NCBI GenBank assembly: GCA_023444055.1
Contig: JAEZRV010000074.1
Coordinates: 62,001-126,000 of the forward strand
Reading direction: 5' to 3'
Source of the DNA: Bacillota bacterium
Lineage (GTDB): Bacteria; Bacillota; Clostridia; Acetivibrionales; DSM-1351
Length of the DNA stretch: 64,000 nt
Part shown: positions 34,344 through 43,115 of the stretch, piece after piece
How positions within the stretch are numbered: the stretch's first letter is position 1
Layout: every line of letters starts with the position of its first letter
Notes under the pieces: generated by a model
Seen by the model: only the letters and a program-made list of their open reading frames with translations
Database searches by the model: none
Told to the model about the DNA's origin: nothing
Made by a program: the position numbers and the translations under genes

Positions 34344-35021
34344 CTAGTAGATACTTGCCTCCACCATACACAGAAAATCATATATCGGTTTTAACTGCAA
34401 GAAGCCTGTTCTCAAAATATCAGGCAGATCCTTTGAAAAGGCAAGACTGTAATCATTTTGAACACATTCAAAGTAAATATTTTTCCTGTCTAACCATGTT
34501 TTCAGATTTTCTGATTGGTCAGGGAACTTGCTTCTTTTATACATATCCCCACCAATTAAAAACTGGTCTTGGGATTCGTAGCATTCTAATGCCTTCAAAA
34601 ATAATGGGTGATTATTAACAATCATATCACGCATATTAGTCATAGAACTTGTTTGAGCCCCATAGTAGCCTATTCCATAGCTTGACCCTTTTTGATTAAG
34701 TTCAAACCAATAGCAGGGTGACGTTGCCATGGTACTTTTATCTCTCAAAAATACAAACCAAGCGTTATCCCTATATAATGTCTTATCTTTGGTAAAGCGT
34801 GTATCTCTTCTCACTCTTGAAATTATTTTGGATGGAATAGTAATTATCTGACTATCAATTTCCATCATAGTAGGAGCTAACTCATTTATAAGTTGAGCTA
34901 AAGGGTTGTATACTGTTTCTTTATAAATATCTTTGTGGCTGTCATACCATTCTTTATCATTGTGCAATCTATTTTCAAAAAGAAATTTAAGTGCATCGGC
35001 TGTAAATCCATTAAAACTCAT
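34344..35021 (-). CDS. DUF2461 family protein
   Basis: This 225-residue cytosolic protein carries the DUF2461 hallmarks: FLFENRLHNDKEWYDSHKDIY at the start, SRVRRDTRFTKDKTLYRDN in the middle and the later YYGAQTSSMTNMR block. The biochemical role of the family is unknown. The 3' end has a near-identical 52-base fragment at 25944-25995. It appears monocistronic, with a ggaggacaa ribosome-binding site before ATG 35021. Confidence 0.88.
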   Translation of the reverse strand: MSFNGFTADALKFLFENRLHNDKEWYDSHKDIYKETVYNPLAQLINELAPTMMEIDSQIITIPSKIISRVRRDTRFTKDKTLYRDNAWFVFLRDKSTMATSPCYWFELNQKGSSYGIGYYGAQTSSMTNMRDMIVNNHPLFLKALECYESQDQFLIGGDMYKRSKFPDQSENLKTWLDRKNIYFECVQNDYSLAFSKDLPDILRTGFLQLKPIYDFLCMVEASIY

Positions 35022-35299
35022 ATTATTTGTCCTCCAATTCTCTTATTGTAAAAAACTCTATTGTATAAAAATTAAAAAGTAAAGTTGCGATTTCATCTAT
35101 ATTAGCGCTATTAGTGTTAACATAACTTATAAAGCATAAATAGAAACGTTTGTTCTATTCTATTTTGACAGATATTTAGCATTAAATCAATGATGTAATT
35201 TAATACAGCGAAATTAGTATCATCTAAGCAGTTATTATTCAGCCACTCAATCTACAATCTAAAAATTTCATTCTGAATCTAGGTGTTATAGACGGCATT

Positions 35300-35330
35300 T
35301 TGACGAATTTTTAATTTTCAATTTTAGAAT
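35300..35330 (+). promoter_or_regulatory. Possible promoter of the permease gene
   Basis: TTGACG at 35300-35305 is followed by TTTAGA (spacer 17) or TAGAAT (spacer 19). It is the best match in the 35022-35398 gap, which otherwise holds nothing recognisable. Confidence 0.4.
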
Positions 35331-35398
35331 GTATTCGTTGATTTGAGGAATAATAGGGTTACATCAAAATAAGTCGTGAAATAACAAAAAAATAAAAT

Positions 35399-35467
35399 GG
35401 AGGTGTCGAATCCATGCTGACTTAATAGAAAGCTTTTGTACGAAATGTAGGGCATGGATATTTTATG
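35399..35467 (+). promoter_or_regulatory. Permease leader: hairpin between ribosome-binding site and start codon
   Basis: GGAGGTG (35399-35405) is followed by 4 bases and then ATCCATGC (35410-35417) pairing with GCATGGAT (35452-35459) around a 34-base loop. Five bases lead to ATG 35465. An ATG in the 5' arm (35414) opens a 3-codon frame. Geometry and several sequence blocks match the cbiB leader at 22044-22113. Confidence 0.7.
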
Positions 35468-36940
35468 GAAAAGGGAAAAAAAGGTCTATCTGCATGGCAG
35501 CTTACAATGATGGCTGTTGGAACTGTAATAGGTGGTTCGTTTTTTGTTGGTTCGTCAATAGCCATTAATGCTGCCGGCCCTTCTATACTGATTTCATATA
35601 TAATAGGAGGAATATTAGTTTATTTTATATTAACAGCTTTATCAGAATTGACTGTTGCAAATCCTGACTCTGGGTCATTTAGAACTTTTGCTTCTCAAGC
35701 TTTTGGAAAAGGGGCAGGATTTATTGTAGGATGGGTTTACTGGACGGGGATGGTTCTTGCTATGTCTAGCGAAGCAACAGCTATATCGATACTTATAAGA
35801 GAATGGATTCCAAATATATCTATAACTTTACTAGGAAGTGTAATTATAATTAGTGTTACACTACTAAACCTTTTAGGTGCTGATAAATTGAGCAAACTTG
35901 AAAGTGGACTTGCTTCAATCAAGCTTCTTGCGATAGCTTCATTTATAGTTTTAGCGATATTGCTAATAGTTGGATACATGCCAGGAATTGCACAAGTTGG
36001 TGTAGGTGAATTGGCAAATGAACCTTTGATGCCAGGCGGAATTAGGGGGATCGCTGGGAGCATGCTAATAGTTATGTTTTCATATGCAGGATTTGAAGTA
36101 ATAGGTTTAGCAGCATCAGAAGTAGATGATGCTAAAAAGACAGTTCCAAGGGCAATTAAGTACACAGTTATTTGTTTGGTAGGATTTTATATAGTTTCTA
36201 TTATCGTAATGTTGCCGCTTGTATCCACAGCAGATTTGAGTGAAAATGTAAGTCCTATGGTATCGGCTCTTGATAGATGGGGAATCGGATGGGCTGGTAC
36301 AGGTATAAATTTTGTTTTAATTACAGCAATTATTTCTACAATGTTAGCAGCAATGTTTGGACTTGGAAGAATGATAAGGTCTCTGGCAGATGAAGGCCTT
36401 GCTTCTAAATGGTTATTAGACAAGCAAGATGTTCCTAAACGAGGAATACTTTTCTCTGGCTTTGCAATGCTTTTAGGGTTAGGATTTGGAATGTTATTTC
36501 CAAAAGTATATCTCTTTTTAACAAGCGCTGGAGGATTCTCATTGCTATTAACCTATGCTGTAATTATGGCTACTCACATTCGCTTACGGAAAAGAAATGG
36601 CTGTCCTCCAGACGGGAAATGTCAGTTGAGAGGATATCCATATACCTCATGGATAGTTTTATTGAGTTTAATTGTAATAATATTCAGTATGCCATTTATT
36701 GCTGGACAAGGAGCTGGCCTTTTAGCGGGAATTATAATTACTGTAGTATATTCTTTCTTCTATATTGCCATGAAGGCATTCGCAGGTTTTCCTAAAAATA
36801 GACTATCAATTAGAAGTATATACAGATCGGTTTTTTTAACAGAAGTCTCAAAGGAGATAACACCGTTTAAAAAACTCAAGAATGATAACGAAAATGTTAA
36901 ATATGATGATCAAGAAAATGAAAAGGGAAACGAAGAATAA
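35465..36940 (+). CDS. APC family amino acid permease
   Basis: A 491-residue transporter with about twelve hydrophobic segments. The N-terminal GLSAWQLTMMAVGTVIGGSFFVG is the APC substrate-binding start, and FSYAGFEVIGLAASE is another family block. After the last helix comes a hydrophilic tail of about 55 residues rich in Lys, Asp, Asn and Glu. The substrate is probably an amino acid, unspecified. Start ATG 35465 is supported by the domain start although the strong ribosome-binding site lies about 60 bases upstream across a hairpin. Confidence 0.9.
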   Translation: MEKGKKGLSAWQLTMMAVGTVIGGSFFVGSSIAINAAGPSILISYIIGGILVYFILTALSELTVANPDSGSFRTFASQAFGKGAGFIVGWVYWTGMVLAMSSEATAISILIREWIPNISITLLGSVIIISVTLLNLLGADKLSKLESGLASIKLLAIASFIVLAILLIVGYMPGIAQVGVGELANEPLMPGGIRGIAGSMLIVMFSYAGFEVIGLAASEVDDAKKTVPRAIKYTVICLVGFYIVSIIVMLPLVSTADLSENVSPMVSALDRWGIGWAGTGINFVLITAIISTMLAAMFGLGRMIRSLADEGLASKWLLDKQDVPKRGILFSGFAMLLGLGFGMLFPKVYLFLTSAGGFSLLLTYAVIMATHIRLRKRNGCPPDGKCQLRGYPYTSWIVLLSLIVIIFSMPFIAGQGAGLLAGIIITVVYSFFYIAMKAFAGFPKNRLSIRSIYRSVFLTEVSKEITPFKKLKNDNENVKYDDQENEKGNEE

Positions 36941-37145
36941 ATAAATCAATAGATTAAGAGGATAATCAATTAAATGATAAAGACGCGATAAATAAAGAAT
37001 AAGGCTTTATTATTTAAAATTGGTTATTTATACTGTTAAATTTGTTGTTTAAGTGATATTATATAATTAGGTAAAGGTTACAAGACTTCAAAAAAGTAGA
37101 AAGTGGTATCACTTTAAACTGGGTTGTATTGGAAAGGTGGTTGTT

Positions 37146-37490
37146 ATGGATTTTGACAAGGAAATTATCAGTGAGGATGAGAAATTAAAACTTGAGAGAG
37201 AAAATGCTAGTAATTGGGTTCATTTAACTACGGCAGAGAATGAATTTGAATATAATGTTATTAAAGCTAAATTAACACAAAACAATATTATTTGCATTGG
37301 AAACGGAAAAAACTTTGGTGCGATTGATAGCGGTATATTACAAATCGTTCTAGGACCTTGCATACCAATTGAAATAATGGTTCCAAGTGAGATGTATGAT
37401 GAAGCTTTGCAAATTATAAATTTAACAGTTAGTGATGAAGAACTTGAAGAACAGGCTATGAATTCGGCACAGGATGAGTTAGTGGAGTAA
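37146..37490 (+). CDS. DUF2007-like small protein
   Basis: A 114-residue soluble protein. The core WVHLTTAENEFEYNVIKAKLTQNNI, followed by GIPIEIMV-like strands (here CIPIEIMVPSEMYDEAL), matches DUF2007, a small ferredoxin-like fold often called a putative signal-transducing protein. The C-terminus is acidic. I start at ATG 37146, 6 bases behind aaaggtgg, instead of GTG 37137. It stands alone, followed by a very long hairpin terminator. Confidence 0.75.
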   Translation: MDFDKEIISEDEKLKLERENASNWVHLTTAENEFEYNVIKAKLTQNNIICIGNGKNFGAIDSGILQIVLGPCIPIEIMVPSEMYDEALQIINLTVSDEELEEQAMNSAQDELVE

Positions 37491-37532
37491 CAACAGAGCT
37501 TTCCGGACTTTCATAAACATTTAGAAAATATG

Positions 37533-37633
37533 AGACTGTTTCAAGAATGAAATCAGATACACTGTATTGAAGTGATTAGTAATAATCAGAGTACAATATA
37601 GTGTAATGACAACATTGTTCAACAGTCTTTTTT
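37533..37633 (+). terminator. Very long stem-loop terminator before pheA
   Basis: Nested arms GACTGTT/AACAGTC, TACACTGTATTG/CAATATAGTGTA and TGATTA/TAATCA build a structure of about 95 bases ending in six T. It is either a simple terminator of unusual size or an attenuator for pheA. Confidence 0.65.
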
Positions 37634-37729
37634 AGTAGAAATATAGTTGGAAATCTTGGGAAAGAATGATATTATATATTACTGTGGGACGGGTTTGTTT
37701 ATTGAATAAAAAGGGTGAATGTAAAAAAG

Positions 37730-38584
37730 ATGAAAAAAAGTATCGGTTTTTTAGGTCCTCATGGGACTTTTTCGCATGAGGCGGCTCAGTCATATATTGA
37801 ATCGAATACAAATATAGCTAGTCCAGAGGACTCCTATGAATTAAAGGATTTTTATACAATCCAGGATGTTCTTCTAGGATTGAGAGATGACAAAATTGAT
37901 GAGGCTATTGTACCTATAGAAAATTCCCTAGAGGGTGCTGTCAACGTGACTTTAGATGTTCTTGCAAAAGAGGATGGATTGTATATAGTTAATGAACATA
38001 TAATACCGATAAATCTTAATCTTGTTGCAAAAGAGGACACGTTAGTCGAGGATATAAGAGTGGTTATTTCACACCCACAGCCACTAGGACAGTGTAGAAA
38101 TTACCTTAGCGGTGCTTTTAAAACTGTAACTCAAATTGAGGAGAATAGTACATCAAGAGCAGCTCAAAGAGTGACATCAGAAGATAGTACATATGCAGCT
38201 ATCACATCTGGTATTGCGGCTAAAACATATGGGCTTAAAATATTAGCTAGTAGTATTCAAGACGTCAAAAATAACTTTACTAGGTTTGTTGTATTGTCTA
38301 AGAAATTAAAAGGCAGAACAGGCAAGGATAAAACATCAATAGTGTTTTCCACTGAAAATAAACCGGGAAGTTTATATAAGGTTTTGGATATATTTGGTCT
38401 GTGGGATATAAACATGACAAGGATAGAGTCTAGACCTGCTAAAAATGAGCTTGGACAGTATATTTTCTTTATTGATATTGATGGACATATTGAGGATCAG
38501 GATGTATATGATGCACTCACTATGGTAAAAAGAAAAACATCATTTTATAGATTTATTGGATCATATCCAACATTTGGTTTGTAA
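37730..38584 (+). CDS. pheA: Prephenate dehydratase
   Basis: PheA converts prephenate to phenylpyruvate in phenylalanine synthesis. About 284 residues: the catalytic domain starts at GFLGPHGTFSHEAAQ, with IPIENSLEGAV and NFTRFVVLS (the essential Thr region). The regulatory ACT domain follows (SIVFSTENKPGSLYKVLDIF, MTRIESRPAKN, residues about 195-280), where phenylalanine binds. I prefer ATG 37730 over GTG 37715, as the domain starts two residues later. It appears monocistronic. Confidence 0.94.
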   Translation: MKKSIGFLGPHGTFSHEAAQSYIESNTNIASPEDSYELKDFYTIQDVLLGLRDDKIDEAIVPIENSLEGAVNVTLDVLAKEDGLYIVNEHIIPINLNLVAKEDTLVEDIRVVISHPQPLGQCRNYLSGAFKTVTQIEENSTSRAAQRVTSEDSTYAAITSGIAAKTYGLKILASSIQDVKNNFTRFVVLSKKLKGRTGKDKTSIVFSTENKPGSLYKVLDIFGLWDINMTRIESRPAKNELGQYIFFIDIDGHIEDQDVYDALTMVKRKTSFYRFIGSYPTFGL

Positions 38585-38683
38585 AATATCGAAATAAAGA
38601 TCTATCATTTTGATTATAGTAATTAGATGATGGGTATACATAATAAAATAATGGGAAATAAAGTAATTTTGTTGCATAGGTGA

Positions 38684-38712
38684 TATAATTTACATACCAA
38701 AAAATGTAAATT
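38684..38712 (+). promoter_or_regulatory. Extended -10 promoter overlapping an inverted repeat (mazG-gdpP operon)
   Basis: TGATATAAT gives an extended -10 element (TATAAT at 38684-38689). It overlaps a perfect inverted repeat, AATTTACAT (38687-38695) and ATGTAAATT (38704-38712), in the position of a repressor site. Confidence 0.5.
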
Positions 38713-38731
38713 ACCTACGTGGGGTGACACT

Positions 38732-39076
38732 ATGGCTTTGTTTGAAAACCAAATTGATATTACAAGAAATATTAAAATTATTGAATGGCTGAAAAGTGAG
38801 TTGCTTACAGATGTTGCAAATTTATTTAAAGCACTGATAAATGGAGTTCAAGAGGAGGTTTCTGAAACTTTAGCTGACACTTTATCAAATATAATTTTGA
38901 TATGTTATCTTTTAGGAAGAAGATTTGGCATTAACTATAGAACAGTAGAACAAAAAATTGAGAATAAGATTAGGCTTGGTCTTGTTGAAAACCATGATGT
39001 TGAAAAGTATTATGGTGATTTATCTGAGCTTGCAAAGCATCTCAATAGCGCTAGGACAAAAAAACAAGGAGCTTAA
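38732..39076 (+). CDS. MazG-like family protein
   Basis: A 114-residue all-helical protein of the MazG-like group common in Clostridia. Acidic residues in GVQEEVSETLADTLSNIIL fit the metal-binding ExxE...ExxD pattern of MazG pyrophosphohydrolases, reduced in form. Possible activity is hydrolysis of non-canonical nucleoside triphosphates. It starts behind ggggtgac and lies 16 bases before gdpP, a conserved arrangement, so a link to nucleotide signalling or clean-up is suggested. Confidence 0.82.
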   Translation: MALFENQIDITRNIKIIEWLKSELLTDVANLFKALINGVQEEVSETLADTLSNIILICYLLGRRFGINYRTVEQKIENKIRLGLVENHDVEKYYGDLSELAKHLNSARTKKQGA

Positions 39077-39092
39077 GCTAAGGAGATTTTGA

Positions 39093-41096
39093 ATGAATAG
39101 TAAAAAACTATCACGTATATTTATACCAAAGGCAGGATTTTATCTTTGGGTAATACTATTTCTTGCTGTGATAATTACGATATTAAGTCCTTTATTATCT
39201 ATACCAGTATATGTTTTATTTGTTTTTCTAGTAATCTACAATTACAAATCAACTCGTATCAGAAATAGAGAAATAGCAAAATACATAGAGACACTAACTT
39301 TCAACATTAACTGTGCAACAAAGGATACTTTGCTCAATTTCCCCATGCCGCTAGTTTTAGCTGAGCTAGATGGGACTACTATTTGGTACAATCCATCTTT
39401 CAAAGGCATGTTTGATGAGGAAACATTCCTTAAAAAAACAATATCAGGTATTGTTTCTGATATAAAACCTGAGATGACAGAAGGAGATTGCATTTCTATT
39501 TCAAAAGAAGTTACCATAAACAGCCGTTTCTATACTGTTTTAGGTAGTTTGGTAAAAATAGATGATAATAGTACTGAACAAAGCGTTATTGTAATGTTGT
39601 ACTTTATTGACAATACAGATTTGATAAATGAAAGACAGAAGTTTGAGGATAATAAAGATATTATAGGTTTAGTTGTTGTAGATAATTATGATGATTTAAT
39701 GCAGAGCTTAGAGGACTCTAAAAGACCACAGATGATGGCGGAAATTGAAAAGAGTATTGCTGGATGGATAGGCCATACTGGTGGTATTTTGAAGAAGTTT
39801 GAACGGGATAAATTTCTATGCTTCTTTGCATTTAAATATTTGAAGGAATTAGAAGAGAAAAAGTTTGAAATACTTGAAACAGTGAAGGAAATTAATTTTG
39901 GTAATAAAATCCCTGTTACTTTAAGCATAGGGATTGGTATTAATGCCCCAACTCTACTTGAAAATATGCAAAATGCAAATGCAAGTATAGATATTGCCTT
40001 GGGCAGAGGCGGAGACCATGTTGTTATAAAAGATGGAGATAACTTTAGATTTTTTGGAGGACGCACCAGAGAACTAGAGAAACGCACAAGAGTAAAAGCA
40101 AGGGTAATTGCCTATGCATTAAGAGGATTAATTGACCAAGCGCCATCTGTATTAATAATGGGGCACGAAAATGCTGATATTGATTGCTTAGGCGCAGCAC
40201 TGGGTATATATAGAATAGTAAAGAGCAGAGATAAAAGGGTTAATATAGTATTAAATCATTCCAATGCAAACATTGATGCTGTTTTAAATAAGCTAGGCAA
40301 AGAACCAGAATATGCAAATGTATTTGTTGGTAGAAATGAAGCTCTTGACATTATAACTAAGAAAACGCTTCTTATAGTTCTGGACACCCATAGACCAAGT
40401 TTTACTGAAACACCAGAATTGCTGAAGATGACTGATCAGATTGTGGTAATAGACCATCATAGAAGAGGGGCGGATTATATTCAAGACGTAGTTTTGTCCT
40501 ATCATGAAACCTATGCATCTTCAACCTGTGAACTTGTCACGGAGTTAATGCAATATTTAGAGGAAAAAATAAGGCTTACAAGCATAGAAACAGAAGCATT
40601 ATATGCTGGAATTGTTGTGGATACCAAAAACTTTATATTTAAAACAGGTGTTAGAACTTTTGAGGCAGCTTCATATTTAAGGCGCCAAGGCGTTGATACA
40701 GTGTCAGTTAAGCAGCTTTTCCAGAATGATTTAAAAACATATATTACAATATCAAATATAGTCAAAGATGCCGAAGTGGTGTATGATAATATTGCTATAT
40801 CTATTTGTCCTTCAAACATAAAGAATGCACAGCTAATTGCTGCTCAATCGGCAGACCAGCTCTTAAGCCTATCAGGACTTGTAGCTGCCTTTGTACTTAG
40901 TTCTCATGAAGGTGAGATTGTTATTAGCGGAAGATCCTTAGGTGAGATAAATGTGCAGATGATTTTGGAAAAGCTTGGTGGCGGTGGACACATGACTGTT
41001 GCAGGAGCACAGCTGGAAAATGTATCTATTGAAGAGGCAAAGGAAAGGCTCAAGAATGCAATATATGAGTATATTGATAGCTTGAATAAAGAATAG
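39093..41096 (+). CDS. gdpP: c-di-AMP phosphodiesterase GdpP (DHH/DHHA1)
   Basis: GdpP degrades cyclic di-AMP at the membrane. The 667 residues show two N-terminal transmembrane helices (about 15-52), a PAS-like region (about 85-165), a degenerate GGDEF domain (about 170-305), a DHH domain with the motif VVVIDHHRRG (DHH at about 453-455), and the DHHA1 end with LGGGGHMTVAGAQ (about 628-640). All expected catalytic blocks are present. It is second in an operon-like run mazG-like, gdpP, rplI, dnaB, as in many Clostridia, and should set the level of the signal sensed by the riboswitch and DarA encoded upstream. Confidence 0.95.
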   Translation: MNSKKLSRIFIPKAGFYLWVILFLAVIITILSPLLSIPVYVLFVFLVIYNYKSTRIRNREIAKYIETLTFNINCATKDTLLNFPMPLVLAELDGTTIWYNPSFKGMFDEETFLKKTISGIVSDIKPEMTEGDCISISKEVTINSRFYTVLGSLVKIDDNSTEQSVIVMLYFIDNTDLINERQKFEDNKDIIGLVVVDNYDDLMQSLEDSKRPQMMAEIEKSIAGWIGHTGGILKKFERDKFLCFFAFKYLKELEEKKFEILETVKEINFGNKIPVTLSIGIGINAPTLLENMQNANASIDIALGRGGDHVVIKDGDNFRFFGGRTRELEKRTRVKARVIAYALRGLIDQAPSVLIMGHENADIDCLGAALGIYRIVKSRDKRVNIVLNHSNANIDAVLNKLGKEPEYANVFVGRNEALDIITKKTLLIVLDTHRPSFTETPELLKMTDQIVVIDHHRRGADYIQDVVLSYHETYASSTCELVTELMQYLEEKIRLTSIETEALYAGIVVDTKNFIFKTGVRTFEAASYLRRQGVDTVSVKQLFQNDLKTYITISNIVKDAEVVYDNIAISICPSNIKNAQLIAAQSADQLLSLSGLVAAFVLSSHEGEIVISGRSLGEINVQMILEKLGGGGHMTVAGAQLENVSIEEAKERLKNAIYEYIDSLNKE

Positions 41097-41160
41097 ATGA
41101 CTCAGTTTAAATATAGTTAATATTTTATTGTTAATATTGATGTCTACAGGAGGTATACAA

Positions 41161-41607
41161 ATGAAGGTTATATTAAAACAAGATGTAAAGGGTTTAGGTA
41201 AAAAGGAACAAATGGTTGAAGCTAGTGATGGATATGCAAGAAATTTTTTGTTTCCAAGAGGATTAGCTGTTGAAGCCAGTGCTACGAATGTAAATATAAT
41301 GAAAACCAAGAAGGAAGCAGAGGCTAATAAGAAAGAAAAAGAAATAGCTCAGGCGAAAGAACTTGCAAAAAAAATTAAAGATATTACACTCACATTAAAA
41401 GTTAAAGCAGGAGATAACGGTAAACTCTTTGGCTCTATTACAAGTAAAGATATTGCAGAAGCAATGAAGACACAACAAAAGCTAGAGATTGACAAAAAGA
41501 AGCTAGTAATGCCAGATTCACTCAAATCAGTTGGTACTTTTGAGGTAGAGGTTAAGCTTTATCCAGAGATAAGCTCAAAATTTACTGTTAAAATAGAAAG
41601 CCTATAA
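41161..41607 (+). CDS. rplI: Ribosomal protein bL9
   Basis: This 148-residue large-subunit protein has the standard opening MKVILKQDVKGLGKK and EASDGYARNFLFPRGLA, a long central helix, then the C-terminal domain with GKLFGSITSKDIAEA. ATG 41161 is supported by aggaggta just upstream; the frame extends further 5' but without family similarity. It sits between gdpP and dnaB. Confidence 0.97.
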   Translation: MKVILKQDVKGLGKKEQMVEASDGYARNFLFPRGLAVEASATNVNIMKTKKEAEANKKEKEIAQAKELAKKIKDITLTLKVKAGDNGKLFGSITSKDIAEAMKTQQKLEIDKKKLVMPDSLKSVGTFEVEVKLYPEISSKFTVKIESL

Positions 41608-41752
41608 ATAAGAGGATTTGTGTACTAAATAACGGGAAAAAAATCAATTACCACAGATAGTAGGCTTCTTTTTACTATGTGGTTAAAGCGGGCTTATGTA
41701 TTTCAAAGTGTAATTGACAACAGAAAAATTAATGGAAACGGTGGAAGATGCA

Positions 41753-43099
41753 ATGGATATAGGTGCTCTTGGCAGAATCCCCCCTCAGAGTATAGAGGCA
41801 GAACAATCAGTACTAGGTTCAATGCTCATTGATAAGGAAGTAGTTCCTGTAGTAATGGAAATTCTGAAACCGGAGGATTTTTATAGACCTGACCATAGAG
41901 AAATATACAATGTTATTATTGAGTTATTTGATAGAGCCCAGCCTATTGACTTGATTACAGTATCAGAACGTCTTAAACTGCATGGAAAGCTGGATTTAGT
42001 TGGTGGATTGGAGTATTTATCAAATATTGCAACAGAAGTACCTACTACAGCAAACGTAAAAAATTATTCAAAGATCGTGGAAGAGAAAGCCATTCTAAGA
42101 AAGCTTATTAAGGCTTCTTCTGATATAGTTGATCTAGGGTTTAGTGCTTCTGAAGAAGTATCATATATTCTTGATAAAGCTGAACAGAACGTGTTTGATA
42201 TTTTACAGAAAAGAAGCTCTCAGGGGTTTGTACCTATAAAGGATGTGCTTGTAGATACTTTTAATAATTTAGAGGAACTATATAACAATAAAGGGATTAT
42301 TACTGGTATACCTACGGGATTTACAGATTTAGATTTTAAGACTTCTGGGCTTCATAACTCTGATTTAATTCTAATAGCTGCACGTCCTGCAATGGGAAAG
42401 ACAGCTTTTGCATTAAATTTAGCGCAAAGTGCAGCAGTGCATAGTAATGTACCCGTTGCTATATTCAGCCTTGAAATGTCAAAGGATCAGCTGGTAAACA
42501 GAGTACTTTGCAGTGAGGCAATGGTAGATAGCAACAAAATGAAAACAGGAAAGCTTGAGGATAATGATTGGCAAAAAGTTGCTAAAGCTTTAGCTCCTTT
42601 ATCTGAAGCTCCAATCTATATAGATGACACACCGGGTGTTTCTATTACTGAAATAAGAGCAAAATGTAGACGACTTAAGCTAGAACATAATTTAGGATTA
42701 ATAGTAATTGATTATTTACAGCTTATGCAAGGTAGTGGTAAATCTAAAGGTGGAGAAAATAGGCAGCAGGAAATATCTGAAATATCACGTTCACTAAAGA
42801 TATTGGCAAAGGAAATAAATGTTCCTGTTATTTGCTTATCACAGTTAAGTCGTGCGCCTGAAACCAGAACTGATCACAGACCAATCCTAAGTGACCTCAG
42901 AGAATCTGGAGCTATAGAGCAAGATGCTGATATAGTAATGTTTTTATACAGGGATGATTACTACAACCCTGAGACAGAAAAGAAAAATATAGCTGAAGTA
43001 ATCATTGCAAAGCATAGAAATGGTTCAACCGGAACAGTAGAATTGGTATGGCTTGGACAGTATACTAAGTTTGTAAATTTAGAAAAATTTAGACAATAG
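41753..43099 (+). CDS. dnaB: Replicative DNA helicase DnaB
   Basis: The hexameric fork helicase. N-terminal domain begins at GRIPPQSIEAEQSVLGSML, the RecA-like domain holds Walker A AARPAMGKTAFAL, LGLIVIDYLQLM (Walker B) and LSDLRESGAIEQDADIV. About 448 residues. The start is uncertain: ATG 41753 has a ggtgg box 8 bases upstream and fits the family, while TTG 41714 and ATG 41732 lack one. It follows rplI and is followed at 16 bases by tilS. Confidence 0.96.
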   Translation: MDIGALGRIPPQSIEAEQSVLGSMLIDKEVVPVVMEILKPEDFYRPDHREIYNVIIELFDRAQPIDLITVSERLKLHGKLDLVGGLEYLSNIATEVPTTANVKNYSKIVEEKAILRKLIKASSDIVDLGFSASEEVSYILDKAEQNVFDILQKRSSQGFVPIKDVLVDTFNNLEELYNNKGIITGIPTGFTDLDFKTSGLHNSDLILIAARPAMGKTAFALNLAQSAAVHSNVPVAIFSLEMSKDQLVNRVLCSEAMVDSNKMKTGKLEDNDWQKVAKALAPLSEAPIYIDDTPGVSITEIRAKCRRLKLEHNLGLIVIDYLQLMQGSGKSKGGENRQQEISEISRSLKILAKEINVPVICLSQLSRAPETRTDHRPILSDLRESGAIEQDADIVMFLYRDDYYNPETEKKNIAEVIIAKHRNGSTGTVELVWLGQYTKFVNLEKFRQ

Positions 43100-43115
43100 C
43101 AGGCGGAAAAAAATA

